Shown here: positions 1 to 10,588 of the stretch, one piece after another
Layout: the number at the start of each line of letters is the position of its first letter
Numbering within the stretch: position 1 is the first letter of the stretch
NCBI GenBank assembly: GCA_021521415.1
Contig: JAIQDT010005462.1
Coordinates: 124,001-188,000 of the forward strand
Source of the DNA: Bidens hawaiensis
Lineage: Eukaryota; Streptophyta; Magnoliopsida; Asterales; Asteraceae
DNA length: 64,000 nucleotides
Direction: 5' to 3'
Program-made: the position numbers and the translations under genes
The notes under the pieces: model-generated
The model's database searches: none
Told to the model about the DNA's origin: nothing
What the model saw: the letters and a program-made list of their open reading frames with translations, nothing else

Positions 1-2
1 AA

Positions 3-499
3 ATCGCCCAAGATCGACAGAAAAGCTACGCTGATGTTCGTAGAAAGCCGTTATCCTTTGAAATAGGCGACAAAGTTTTTCTGAAAGTATCCCCGTGGAA
101 AGGCGTCATTCGATTCGGAAAAACTGGTAAACTAGCTCCGCGATACATTGGGCCATATGAAATCATTTCTAAGATAGGTTCGGTAGCTTACCGACTGAAA
201 CTTCCTGTGGAGTTGAGTTCTATTCACGATGTCTTTCATGTTTCGAACCTGAAAAAGTGTCTTACTGACGAAACCGAAATCGTGCCATTAAAAGACTTAA
301 ACATAAACGAAAAACTGAATTTTGTTGAAGAACCGGTGGAAATATTAGAGGGAAAAATAAAATAATTAAGACACAACAAAATCTCTCTAGTAAAAGTTAG
401 GTGGAATTCACAACGGGGACCCGAATTCAGGTGGAGCGGAAATCTGAATTCAAAAAGAAATACCCGCACCTGTTTCCAAACAAAGACAAAGTTGAATAA
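3..499 (+). pseudogene. Pol tail: integrase C-terminus with chromodomain-like end
   Basis: Frame 3 from base 3 reads the conserved integrase tail: a GDKVFLKV strand, a GKLAPRYIGPYEI stretch (the GPY/F-type module) and HDVFHVSNLKK, then the run-up to the chromodomain (EEPVEILE). In chromoviruses this tail binds chromatin and helps steer integration. A TAA at 363-365 interrupts the frame at the start of the chromodomain. A one-base loss near 430 shifts the rest, which then reads to a stop at 497-499 ending in KKKYPHLF, a usual Tekay-type ending. So this is a pseudogene 3' end. The 5' part is outside the window. Confidence 0.85.
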
Positions 500-524
500 T
501 CAAATTTCGGGGACGAAATTTTCT

Positions 525-537
525 AACGGGTGGAGAA
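525..537 (+). other. Polypurine tract
   Basis: The purine-rich AACGGGTGGAGAA directly abuts the TGTGACA start of the LTR, where plus-strand DNA synthesis is primed in LTR retrotransposons. The preceding GGGGACGAAATTTTCT stretch is also usual just upstream of Tekay-type 3' LTRs. Confidence 0.75.
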
Positions 538-3500
538 TGTGACATTTGAGCCAAAACAAGGTACACCTCAATACGTATTTACCGATTAAGCAAATAAACG
601 CCTTTTGCGTAACAAACGAACGATTAACCGAACGGGTCAGGTTATGACCCAGATATCTCGGGGGGCCATCAATAAGTGATATACGATTTATACAAGCTAA
701 AATATTAGAAATATGGCCTTAGTTTGATAGCAAACAAGTTAAACGAAAATATGCTCGTTTAACTACCCGCTATAGATTTAAACGCGAAAGATAGTTACAA
801 ACCAAGCATTGTATCATCCGTTAAGCCGAAAAAGACTTACCAAACACTTATTTGAAATGTTTTAAGTGATCCGTGAAAATATTTTTGATTTTTACAAACA
901 TATAATATGTTTTTATAATTTTACACAAAACTAGCCGAAAAACACTCGTTTTCGCGCTGTTTAACGCACCCGATAAGTTTTTCGCGCCAAAAAACCGAAC
1001 CCGAACTAAATTTGGACCGGGCTTTTCGTATTTGGGCTTGAGAAACCAGATCATTGGGCCAAAACAGCCCATCATGGGCCCAATCTTTCTTCCGATCGGC
1101 CAGCCCAACCCACCCCCCATTCTTTTTATAAAACTTGTTTTACAAGCTTGTTTATTCATTTTGGTTTATAAAAACTGAGGTCCAAGCAGCTGCAAGCTGA
1201 ATTTCCAGAAACCCTTCAAACCCTAAGGTAAGGAGCTTAAATAAGTAGCTTTCGTACTTGTTTAACCTTGATTAATACCATAAAAACATGTCTTGGTTAC
1301 TAAAAATCATTCCTAGCCGTGTAAAAATCCTAAAAATGGTCCATAAACATGTTTTGATCATACACATGGTAAGGAACCTGTTTTGATAGTTTTTTTTGGC
1401 CATAAACACGGATTAAAGGGTTGAAACGGCGTTTTTACGGTTCAAAAGTTCGTTTTTGTGCACTAGCCGAAACCCTAAGTTAAGGGCTGTTATGTTGATG
1501 AAAAATTGCTTGGTATGTGATATAGTACTTGTAACTAGCTTGCTTAGAAGCACAAGAACCTGAAAACTTGATTAAAAAGTCGGAAACGAGCCAAACCCGC
1601 CAAGGTAATGCCGAAACACTCGCTTACGGGCTGTTTAGGTTAAGATTGGGATGTGCATATTATTAGGCCTTGAAATTTTTCAGGGACATCAGGGACCATT
1701 TCAATGAGTCCCTGTTCAAATTTGGTAATTTTTCGACCATCCGAGAAAATTTGGGGAATTTATTACCGAATTGGGACGTTTATTTTGGAAAAATAGCTAA
1801 ATTACTTCAAAAATTATGAAATTTTTCTGAGAACTCTGATTTGATGTAGTTTGATCACATATGAATTTTGAAATGATTTGGAGAAGTTTAAAGGTGTTTT
1901 GTTTACATGCGTTCGTGTGAATTTTTGTAGCCGAATTTGGGCCGAAAAGAATATCGCATGAATTTTTTACATTCTGGAATTGATACAGGTTGATTTGGGA
2001 CATGATTTCAGCATTCAGGAATTTTTGTGGAATTTTTGGATTTTTTTTGGGATGAACGGACGATTTTCAGGTGAAATATAGCTCATAAAATAAATTTTTA
2101 TAAATTAATAAATCAGTAATTAAATTCCAGAAATATTTTTATTAAAATATACATATTTTAATTGATAAGTGGTTAAATTTTCATAAGTTAATGATTACCG
2201 GTTAATTAATTATGCTAATTTGAATATTCAAATTCAGTTTTTATAAAAACCAGCAAGTTTGCGACTAGCGAATCTGCGGGAATATCAAAACACCAAGAGT
2301 GATCAAAAATCATATTTTTGGATTAATTAAGTAAAAACGAACTTTTCTATGAAAAACCTGGACAATCCGGATGGATTGTGCGCGTTTCTTCTTAAATCAA
2401 ACTGAATAAACGGAAACGGGCCCCGTGGCTAATCCGGGACCCCAGTATGTGATCTTTCTTTATAACTTAATTATGTTATTAACCAATACATTTACCCAAG
2501 CTTATTTTCCCATAACTGTTTTCTGATCGCGTAAACGAACAACTTGGCCCAGCTGGGAAAACGGGAATCTGAGCCAAGTTCAGTTTTAAGTATTAGACAT
2601 TGAACAACATCACAACCTAAGCCTATTGCCACTTTCTGGGCGTTCCAGCTACGCCTAGATTAGTTACATAGCCCAGTTTAGTATTGAGATTATAATAATA
2701 TTAAAATATTAATATTATTATAATATTGATTATAGGAACTACTGATAGCAGACCGAACAAAACACGAAATGATACAGTACTGATTATCTACTAAACCGTG
2801 AGTTTCATGACCCCAATTTTAAACTGTTTTACGAACTTTTGGGGTGAAAAGCATGTTTGATTACATATACATACCTGAAACATGTATTGATGTGAATTAT
2901 CTAAGTGCTAACACACGAAAGTCCCCACGATCACAGTGATTAACTTCGAGCCGGTGGCTTTTGAATAGTACTATTGGTTTGACAAACCCAAACGGAATCG
3001 GCCTGGTTGCCGTGTCACATAGCGCCGTTTGCACATGACCATATTTATACAAAAAGGCTATGTAGTGTTAGACATAGCTACCGGGGCATGTTGTGGGCGG
3101 AAAGGGGCCACAGTGGTTGATGGAGCGTGGGAAATGGATGCACGCAGCACATACAGTCAAGGCTTCACTGTAGCTTATTTGCATAATTACATCATTTACA
3201 TACATACATACATACATACTTATTTCATGATTACAAGTGTTGACCTGTGAATACTCATTACTGTTTTCTTGAAACTCGTGAAACTCACCAACTCTAGTAG
3301 TTGACCCGTTTTAAACTGCTTTTCAGGTGTACTTAAATTGGAATGATTTGGTGATCTGTTACTTGCCTGAGGTGTGTGGTTGATGCTATGTGAATAGAAG
3401 CAAGGGCGATAGTAGTAAAAATATATAGTTAACGAACTAGTTTTGTTTGTATCTGTAAAATAATGATAGAACAAAGAAATGTAATATATTGTAAATTAGT

Positions 3501-3594
3501 TTGTAATGTTTCTTTATAAACAATGTTCACATACCAGAGGTGTCTGTTACATTCCCGTTTTACGCTTCCGCATTGTGCTAGTTTGGGTGTGACA
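538..3594 (+). repeat. 3' LTR of the Tekay-like element
   Basis: A 3,057-bp LTR starting TGTGACATTTG and ending GGTGTGACA, so it has TG...CA ends. It is the same family as the solo LTR at 51848-55646; for example the blocks near 840-960, 1330-1460, 2400-2460 and 2690-2720 recur there with scattered changes. The LTR includes an AT-rich palindromic block near 2690-2730 and a short CATA microsatellite near 3198-3220. Its middle holds a single TTGTGGGCGG...CCACAGT motif near 3091-3117, which is amplified in the solo copy. No protein gene is visible in it. Confidence 0.85.
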
Positions 3595-4075
3595 GTTTAC
3601 ACGCCCCTTAGGGTTTCCTTTTAGATCATACCCGAAGAATGATCAAGAATCCCCTAAGTTGTCTAAGGGTGGCATATTTTAATATCCCGGTTCCATAATA
3701 GTTTCCATAGCCAAAAGAGATACGAGATTCACAAGTAGGATTCTAAACCTAGGTAGTGCTTCTCCTATCTTTGAGTTCGTCTAGAAAACCGAGTTAAAGT
3801 CTGTTCGTGTCAGTGTCAGTTTTAGTTTAAGTATTATTTTAGTTTGTTGTTAATAAATAAAAAAACCCAAAAATCAATTAAATCAATTTACTTAAGTGTT
3901 AGTCAGAGTCTAGTTTAGGTGTCGCTAGTGTCATGTGGGTTCGACATCCGGACTTCATTAGGCTTTACTACAATCGATAGGTACACCTGCCTGTCTAGTG
4001 GTCTAGCAATAGGATAGTCTAGATTTATAAATTTAAAACTAGAGTATCTAGGTTAAGTAAGGTTTTTATAAACAG
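3595..4075 (+). repeat. Athila-A LTR tail, cut off by the Tekay insertion
   Basis: This stretch matches the last roughly 480 bp of the complete LTR at 8772-10588, from GTTTACAC (10093 there) to the TTTTTATA block just before the LTR end. The first roughly 1.3 kb of this LTR must lie left of the Tekay-like element, outside the window. The final ATCA terminus and any primer-binding site are missing here; inverted-repeat arm X follows instead. Confidence 0.7.
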
Positions 4076-4222
4076 TTTTTTTTGTGCATTTAGGCATCTT
4101 TTTCCCTAAAATGTATAACTATTTTCTAACCTCGTTAAAAAACCAACATGGCGGGGCCACACTGCTCGTTATTTACTTTCATAAAACAGAGTGGTCTGCT
4201 AATTTTAAGTGCATTTAATTCT
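4073..4222 (+). repeat. Inverted-repeat arm X, left copy
   Basis: About 150 bp that recurs in reverse complement at 7510-7650. Shared landmarks are AAAACAGAGTGGTCTGCT / AGCACACCACTCTGTTTT and TTTTAAGTGCATTTAATTC / GAATTAAATGCACTTAAAA. The two arms bracket a segment in which gag and PBS polarity is opposite to the flanking Athila-A LTRs. Confidence 0.75.
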
Positions 4223-6265
4223 CACTACCTCAAGATTGTCAAATTACGGTAATACTCGCTATGTCTTATTGAATTTTTTCAACTTCACTACCCCCCTCAA
4301 GATGAGAACCCACAAGATTTATCATTTATTAGGTATATCTTTTCTTACAATACTAATAAAAGAAAATGTAGAAGCTTAGGTGTCAAGCCCACATTTCACC
4401 TAATTTCTAATCTCTTATCTCATTCATTCTAGCTATTCATGGGTCATGGGTCAAAACCATTTTGTCAAATGGGTTATAACATAGTGTGGATTATATTCAT
4501 TATTGAATCAAATGTCATTTTCATACCTAAGGTTTAACAAACTGCACAACTTAGTACCTTTTTTTAAAAGTTCTTGCTAATCAACACCTGGTGTTTCCAA
4601 AATCATGCTATTTTAGTATTTTTCGTTAACCCTGTTTGTTTTTTCCATTAAGTCTACATTAAATTAATTCACAAGTATTTTGAGAATCACAACTGAAATA
4701 ACAGACCTTATTTATCTTTATCATTTGACAAAACCCGTGTATTAATACAGGGGTTCAAAAGCTAGTTAACAATCATGGGAAACCTTTCAAAGCTAGTTGG
4801 GACTACCAACACTTCTCAAGCTAAGTGCGCTATATTTTATTTAATCTTATATATATAGTAGTTTTAAAAGACCAATTTTAAATTTTTCTGTCATTTTCAT
4901 AGTTGCAAAAATTTCTGTTAAATTTATGGGACATTTTTCAAATTTTTCCCCAATTTTTCATTCATTTCCATTTTGTTGCAAAACTTTTAATTCAAGGGAC
5001 AATTATTTATTTTTAACATTCTTTTATTTTTATTTATTTATTTATTTGTTTTAAGTTTTTTTATAAATTTATATAAACATATACATTTTTTTAAACTACC
5101 TAAAAACGCCAGTTTCCCATCCCCACACTTAAATTTCACAATGTCCTTAATGTGAGAAAAAGGAAAATACAAATAAAAATAAAGCAAAAAATAAAAATTG
5201 GAATAGACTCCCCTAGCAAATTGAAGTGGCCGTGTGTCATGAGTCGTGTTTCGTGCCCTCTAATTCGAACGCGGTTCGCAAACTATTTCCAAATGACGTA
5301 CACTATCACGAACGAAAACGACAATCCTGAAGCAACTTGTATCCCCACACTTGTTTAAAACCACAGCTCAGCAACCATCTCATAAGAAGCTTTGGAACAA
5401 CCTGCAATCAAAAGAAGAAACACTCGCAAAATAAAGAACTAAAACTAAAAATGAAAATAAAATAAAAAGAAAAGATATTATCGGGTTGCTTCTCGGGAAA
5501 CGCTAAGTTTACAGAGGACTCGCTCCCAAAATCTCAAGGAGGCTTCTTCCTTATGCTTTTCCCATCCGTGCTCCTTAACACTCTTCTTTTACAATTATTT
5601 GGAAAGAAACCAATACAAACCTTTTATGGGCCCAAAGATATGAATGCAACTCGGCCCACCAATTCTTGAATTTACCAGGACCGAACTGTATGATATGCAT
5701 GTAATCCATAAGGTGGGTCATCCCTACATAATGATTAGGTGAAGGTAGGCGGGTATGACGAATTTCTATGCATAAGTTGATCTCTGAGCCTCAGTATCCT
5801 TCCTCTTCCAGCCATTTTTCAAACCTCAACACATCTCGAATGGAGATTGAGTACGGTTCGTGTTTTGGTTTTTCCATCTCGAGGTGTAATGCCATTGTAA
5901 CTGAGTCATTACATCCTCACGGCTCTCTTCACACGAATCCATCTCGATCCCCACACTTGGCTCCTTATACAATAAATCTTTCAAGACATTTTAAATCACC
6001 TACTGGGTCAAACTCTTCTTTTTCACAACATGGAGTAGGGAAATCTAATAACTCGTCACCAAATTCCAGCTCCCATGAAGGAATTTGCTCCTCATCCGTT
6101 ACGTTTTCCATCACCTTATCACCCTCTTCAATTTCAACCATAGTGTTATTAGGTAGCTCTACTACCTCTATCTCCTCATCACCCCATAAATCAGCATCAA
6201 TGGGTTAGAATACATAATACCAAAGCGTGGGATACCGATAATCTGAGCCAACATGGTCAGCTCTA
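4223..6265 (-). other. Gene-free stretch, probable 3' untranslated part of an Athila relative
   Basis: There is no convincing coding region. It is AT-rich, with several runs of the ATCCCCACACTT type (5121-5130, 5340-5351, 5948-5957) which read as AAGTGTGGGGAT on the minus strand, the usual look of Athila polypurine/3' UTR sequence. The 20-mer TCGAATGGAGATTGAGTACG at 5836-5855 is identical to 22438-22457 in the 3' UTR of Athila-B. This ties the stretch to that clade and to minus-strand polarity. No integrase or reverse transcriptase is seen, so pol appears deleted between here and the gag remnant. Confidence 0.5.
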
Positions 6266-6269
6266 CTGA

Positions 6270-6770
6270 ACCGGAGGTGGGACTTCATCGTCCATTATGG
6301 TCTCCAGTTCCGGGATGTGTTTCGGCTCATAAACAATTTGCTCTATACTGTTATTTAAATGCTCCTCTCGATCTTCGGCCAACTAGTTGCTCAATACCCT
6401 GAAATTTTCATTCATTTTTCTAACTGCTTCATCAAATTCCATTATATGTTGCTTAGTTCTAATTCTACTTTGCTCTGGATCCCAATGATCACAACTATTT
6501 AAACATTTTTGCAACAACTCATCTGTGAATCTGGCGCATTAGTGTATAGATTGTGACTGACATTGAAGCTCATACGGTTGCGAGTAAGGTCGATGATCTT
6601 CATACTCGTATGTGCGACCCCCTTGTGAATAATAGCAATCATTTGACCAATGGGGTCCACCACATATTTCACACAAAACTTCCCTAAAACGATCCCGATG
6701 ACTATAATTGTATCCATGTTGGCGGCTCTTGTAGTAATGCTCCATAATAATCACTACAATGGACACTCAA
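6270..6770 (-). pseudogene. Gag remnant with a zinc knuckle (Athila-related)
   Basis: The minus strand encodes CEICGGPHWSNDC near 6630-6670, a CX2CX4HX4C zinc knuckle of the kind that binds genomic RNA in retrotransposon Gag. It is followed by a charged helical stretch (EFDEAVRKMNENFRVLS, then EDREEHLNNSIEQIVYEP) near 6300-6450. Stop codons interrupt the reading frame. It lies about 350 bp from the PBS-like site at 7112-7128, as expected for a gag 3' half after internal deletion. Function is lost. The assignment to an Athila relative comes from the neighbouring PBS and LTR. Confidence 0.6.
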
Positions 6771-7111
6771 ACAAAACGGATTACGGGAACTAGATAAATA
6801 TATAAATAATAATATTAAAAAAGTTACACGACATACTAAAATAAAAAATTCTTTAAGACTTACTAGACGCAGACAATTAGACACAAATAATAAACTCACT
6901 AGACTAATCACAAAATACACAAAGACATGGACTCACAAGACACATCACAACTTAAGACACAAAAAGACTAATAATATAAATAATAAAAAAATTTACAAAA
7001 ATTACTAGACACACTAAAAAGACTACCTAAGACCTACTAGACGTAGACACACAAATAAAACTAATTAATTAATTAAGTTCAATCAAAGCCAGTTTCACTA
7101 TCGCCTAAGTG

Positions 7112-7128
7112 TCCCCGGTAACGACGCA
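7112..7128 (-). other. Degenerate tRNA-Asp primer-binding site
   Basis: TCCCCGGTAACGACGCA on the plus strand resembles the Athila-B site TCCCCGGCAACGGCGCCA at 28138-28155 with a few mismatches. It lies 7 bp from the LTR terminus TGATGTGCTAAAA at 7136, the same layout as in Athila-B. Confidence 0.7.
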
Positions 7129-7135
7129 AAATACT

Positions 7136-7509
7136 TGATGTGCTAAAACGGTCTATAAAAACCTAAGTTAACCTAGACTATCCTATTGCTAGACCACTAG
7201 ACAGGCAGGTGTACCTATCGATTGTAGTAAAGCCTAGTGAAGTCCGGATGTCGAACCCACAGGACACTAGCGACACCTAAACTAGACTCTGACTAACACT
7301 TAAGTAAATTGTTTTAAGTGATTTTTGGGTTTTTTTTTATTTCTTAACTATAAACTAAAAAATACTTAAAACTAAAACTAACACTGACTTCATTAGTCTA
7401 GTTTAGGTGTCGCTAGTGTCCTGTGGGTTCGACATCCGGACTTCATTAGGCTTTACTACAGTCGATTAGTACACTTGCCTGTTTAGCGGTCTAGCAATAG
7501 GATTATCTA
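7136..7509. repeat. Fold-back made of two opposed Athila LTR pieces
   Basis: 7136 to about 7391 is the reverse complement of the Athila-A LTR tail (10310-10588). At about 7391 the orientation flips, and 7391-7509 repeats part of the same tail (10405-10524) in the plus orientation. The result is an inverted repeat with arms of roughly 115 bp around a loop of roughly 100 bp. The shared core includes GTGTCGCTAGTGTCCTGTGG and its complement. Confidence 0.7.
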
Positions 7510-7650
7510 GAATTAAATGCACTTAAAATTAGCACACCACTCTGTTTTATGAAAGTAAAATAACGAGTGGTGGTGTCCTGCCATGTCCGTTTTTTTACGA
7601 GATTAGAAAATAGTTATATATTTAGGGTAAAAGATAAGTGCACAAAAAAA
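7510..7650 (-). repeat. Inverted-repeat arm X, right copy
   Basis: Reverse complement of 4073-4222, somewhat diverged. It directly follows the LTR fold-back and precedes a purine-rich low-complexity run and a TA microsatellite (about 7651-7694). Confidence 0.75.
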
Positions 7651-7694
7651 AGAAAAAAAGAAAAATATTCAATATATATATATATATATATATA

Positions 7695-8031
7695 GGGGAG
7701 ATTTCAAATGAGAACCCCTTTGAGTTTTAAGAACTCGAAAGAACTCAACGTAACGAATTTTTTTTTCAAATTTTTTTTACACATGCGTAATATATGTAGG
7801 TTACATATACGTAAAAAAATTTTAGAAATTTTTACGCACCGAGTCGATTTTTACACATGTGTAACAGACGTAAAGTTAATGTAATCACTTACATCTTTAT
7901 TCTCTCTGCTACTTTGACTGTTTAGTCATATTCAATCTCAACCATATATTACAATCCATTTAATTAAATGTGTGACCAAGAATTGAGTTCTTAAGTTCTT
8001 AAAACTCAACATGGTTATCAAAATATCCCTC

Positions 8032-8033
<2 letters not shown>
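7695..8033. mobile_element. MITE-like element with imperfect terminal inverted repeats in a TA tract
   Basis: A 340-bp non-coding unit flanked on both sides by (TA)n. The left end reads GGGGAGATTTCAAATGAGAA and continues CTTTGAGTTTTAAGAACTC. The right end, reverse-complemented, reads GGGAGGGATATTTTGATAAC and continues TGTTGAGTTTTAAGAACTT. The terminal inverted repeats are therefore about 60 bp and imperfect. The TA flanks would fit a TA-targeting DNA transposon derivative. Similar AT-flanked units can also be Helitron derivatives, so the class is uncertain. Confidence 0.5.
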
Positions 8034-8089
<56 letters not shown>

Positions 8090-8096
8090 GAGGGAT
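8025..8096. repeat. (AT)n tract capped by ATCCCTCCC / GGGAGGGAT
   Basis: An uninterrupted AT dinucleotide tract (8034-8087) is bounded by ATCCCTCCC on the left and GGGAGGGAT on the right. The whole 72 bp is close to a perfect palindrome that could extrude as a cruciform. The left cap is also the right end of the MITE-like unit. Confidence 0.8.
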
Positions 8097-8771
8097 ATAT
8101 ATATTAGTATTTCAAAAGTTTCAAAAAAAATGTTAAAAAAAATAGTAAAAGATGCCAAAAGACACATACTAGACGGGCCCGAGAGCTTACGTGTTACCTT
8201 GGGGATGGTGACTCTGAGGATACACTATTGGGGTTCGAGGTTTTTAGTCAATAAATATTTTTAGGAAATACTAAGGGTGGAGGCCTAGGACCATCATATA
8301 CTGGGTTGCATCTCGGGTGAAACAATGCTGGGCCGAAATCCTATAATATAGTTTTAGGATTATGAATTACTCGTACGACCTCATATGACCGTTCATCCAT
8401 TTAAACTCCACCTAAGTGCAAATTCTTCTTACCAATAAAAGGTTCTTAGCTTACGTTGATAGATTGAACCAGTCTTTTTCAACCCTGTTTGAAATTTGTC
8501 TTGATTATGCTTGAGATGGGGTTAAGCAGATCTATAACTCTTTAGGTGGACCCTTAGGCTTATTGATATCACTTGAACTTAATCGTTAAATGTGATAGGG
8601 GGCATGATAGGCTGGTGGCTGAGTTTAAGTGAACAAAAATATCGGAAATCGCAGCCTTTGCGTTTATCTGTTCTTAAATTAGCCTATATGTTTTAAAGAT
8701 CAGTCTTGAATTCTGATTCCATTGTATAATATATTTTTCAAGGACGAAAAAGGTTTAAGTGTGAGGATATT
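8097..8771 (+). other. Athila-A 3' untranslated remnant and polypurine tract
   Basis: There is no coding region. The last 30 bp (CAAGGACGAAAAAGGTTTAA, then GTGTGAGGATATT) correspond in reverse complement to the stretch right next to the Athila-B 3' LTR (21475-21510, AATATCCCCATACTTAAG). That marks 8757-8771 as the polypurine tract, with the 3' LTR starting at 8772. This fixes plus-strand polarity for the outer Athila-A element. Confidence 0.65.
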
Positions 8772-10588
8772 TGATGTGGTCTAAAATATACCTAATATTA
8801 AATAAATATTTCATATACTTTCAAATACTTTTGAGCCATATTTTTATTAAATATACTTCTGTTTGGCTCATATTTGATTTTGTTGGTTTCAAGAGACAAC
8901 AAGCTAAAATTGAATAAATTTACTATGAGACCAACGAACAAATAGTCGAACATAATTTATCTAATAATAATATGAATAACAATAAGTTAATAATAATGAA
9001 AAGAATAAACTACTTTTAAATAGTTTGGTTTGAAAACATAATTTAGTAAATTTTTAAAGTATTCGAAGTATCTTAATAAATTAATCTAACATGTAGCTTT
9101 GACTTGTGAGTTAAAACATGGAGTTCAAATTTCAACAATTGTGCTACACATGAATTAATTTATCTAGATACATTTGCAGGCCACAATGCAAACAATTTTG
9201 AGAATGACCCATTAATTTGCCATTTAACTTCTTTAGGAGGTGGCCCAACAAATCGTAAAACAGCCCACTACCAAATTTGCATAGCCTACGATAGGGTTGG
9301 ACCTGGACATGATGATATTAGCAATTAAGATTAAGGGTGGCGGCTCCTGTTAGGAGGTAGACGACAGAATTAACGAAAAAGATTATTGGGGCAGCCGTGA
9401 TGCAGAGGAAGAAAAGTTAAGCACGCTTTTGTTCAACTAGAGAGTGTTGTGGCTCAACACCTACTTATTAGAATTTATTATTTTCATGATGAATTCAGTG
9501 TTTAAACCTAATTATTATGTTTTATTCTTGAGTATGGTTGTTGGCTAAACCCCTAGCTACCTAGGTTTTTGATGACTACTGTGTGATATGAGGATTTTTA
9601 CTGGTTATGGTTTTTATTGTTGCATTAATACTAAAGTAAAGAACCTTTTTGCAATTGATTTGATGTGTTTGCATATCCAGTTTTGATTTATTATTAATCT
9701 TTGTTCCGTGTGCCTTTTGTTGAATGTATTTCAGTTATAGATGCATGTTTAGGTAACTTACTTTGTGTTTTGTGATTATTGTATGGTTTTACTAAACGTA
9801 GTAATCCATAGAAACATTGGTTGGTGATTCGTTAGAGCTTTATATTCTATCTATCTAGAGACAGAGAGGTAATAGATAGTCAGGTTGTCCTTGGGATTAG
9901 GTGTTTAGGCTAGAACGCTCTGAATGGAGGTTTCCTAGATTTTGCAAGTTCAATTCTGTGTCTTATCGATTGTTCTTAGGTTATACCTTACACTTTAGGG
10001 TGTTTTGAGATAGTGAGACTGATAGGTAATCTATCTTTTAGGGTACTTTAGTGTTGATGGATAGACTCAGAGGTGATCCAACTAACCGGTAAGTTTACAC
10101 CCCCTTTAGAGTTTCCTTTTAGATCACACCCAGAGAATGATCAAGAATACACTCGGTTGTTTAAGGGTGGCATATTTTAAGATCCCGGTTCCATCCATCA
10201 TAGTTTCCATAGCTAAAAGAGATCCGAGATTCACAAGTAGGATTCTAAAGCTAGGTAGTGCTTCTCCCATCATTGAGTTCGTCCAGATAACCGAGTTAAG
10301 TCTGTTCGTGTCAGTGTCAGTTTTAGTTTAAGTATTTTTTTAGTTTATAGTTAATAAATAAAAAACTCAAAAATCAATTAAATTAATTTACTTAAGTGTT
10401 AGTCAGAGTCTAGTTTAGGTGTCGCTAGTGTCCTGTGGGTTTAACTTCCGGACTTCATTAGGCTTTACTAAAGTCGATAGGTACACTTTCCTATCTAGTG
10501 GTCTAGCAATAGGATAATCTAGATTTATAAATTTAAAACTAGATTGTCTGGGTTACGTTGTATTTTTATAGACCATTTTAGCACATCA
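8772..10588 (+). repeat. Athila-A 3' LTR, complete
   Basis: A 1,817-bp LTR starting TGATGTGGTCTAAAATA next to the polypurine tract and ending TTTTAGCACATCA. The tail from 10093 is duplicated at 3595-4075. Right after its end the copia-1 third ORF resumes on the minus strand (flank ATTCA), so the element inserted there. No protein gene is seen inside. Confidence 0.75.

Larger units (their letters stand above)
1..3594 (+). mobile_element. Tekay/Del-like Ty3/gypsy element, 3' end only
   Basis: The window opens inside the integrase of a chromovirus-type Ty3/gypsy element and runs through its polypurine tract and complete 3' LTR. The bases just after the LTR, GTTTA (3595-3599), continue an Athila LTR whose intact copy has GTTTA at 10093-10097. 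The element therefore inserted into that LTR, and GTTTA is the expected 5-bp TSD; its partner lies left of the window. The coding part is dead (stop and frameshift). Clade placement rests on the integrase C-terminus with a chromodomain-like tail and the roughly 3-kb LTR. Confidence 0.85.

Noticed and set aside
5768..6208. 146-codon plus-strand frame as a host gene
   Set aside because: Serine-rich with no family features, lying antisense between a gag remnant and a 3' UTR; probably a shadow of decayed element sequence.
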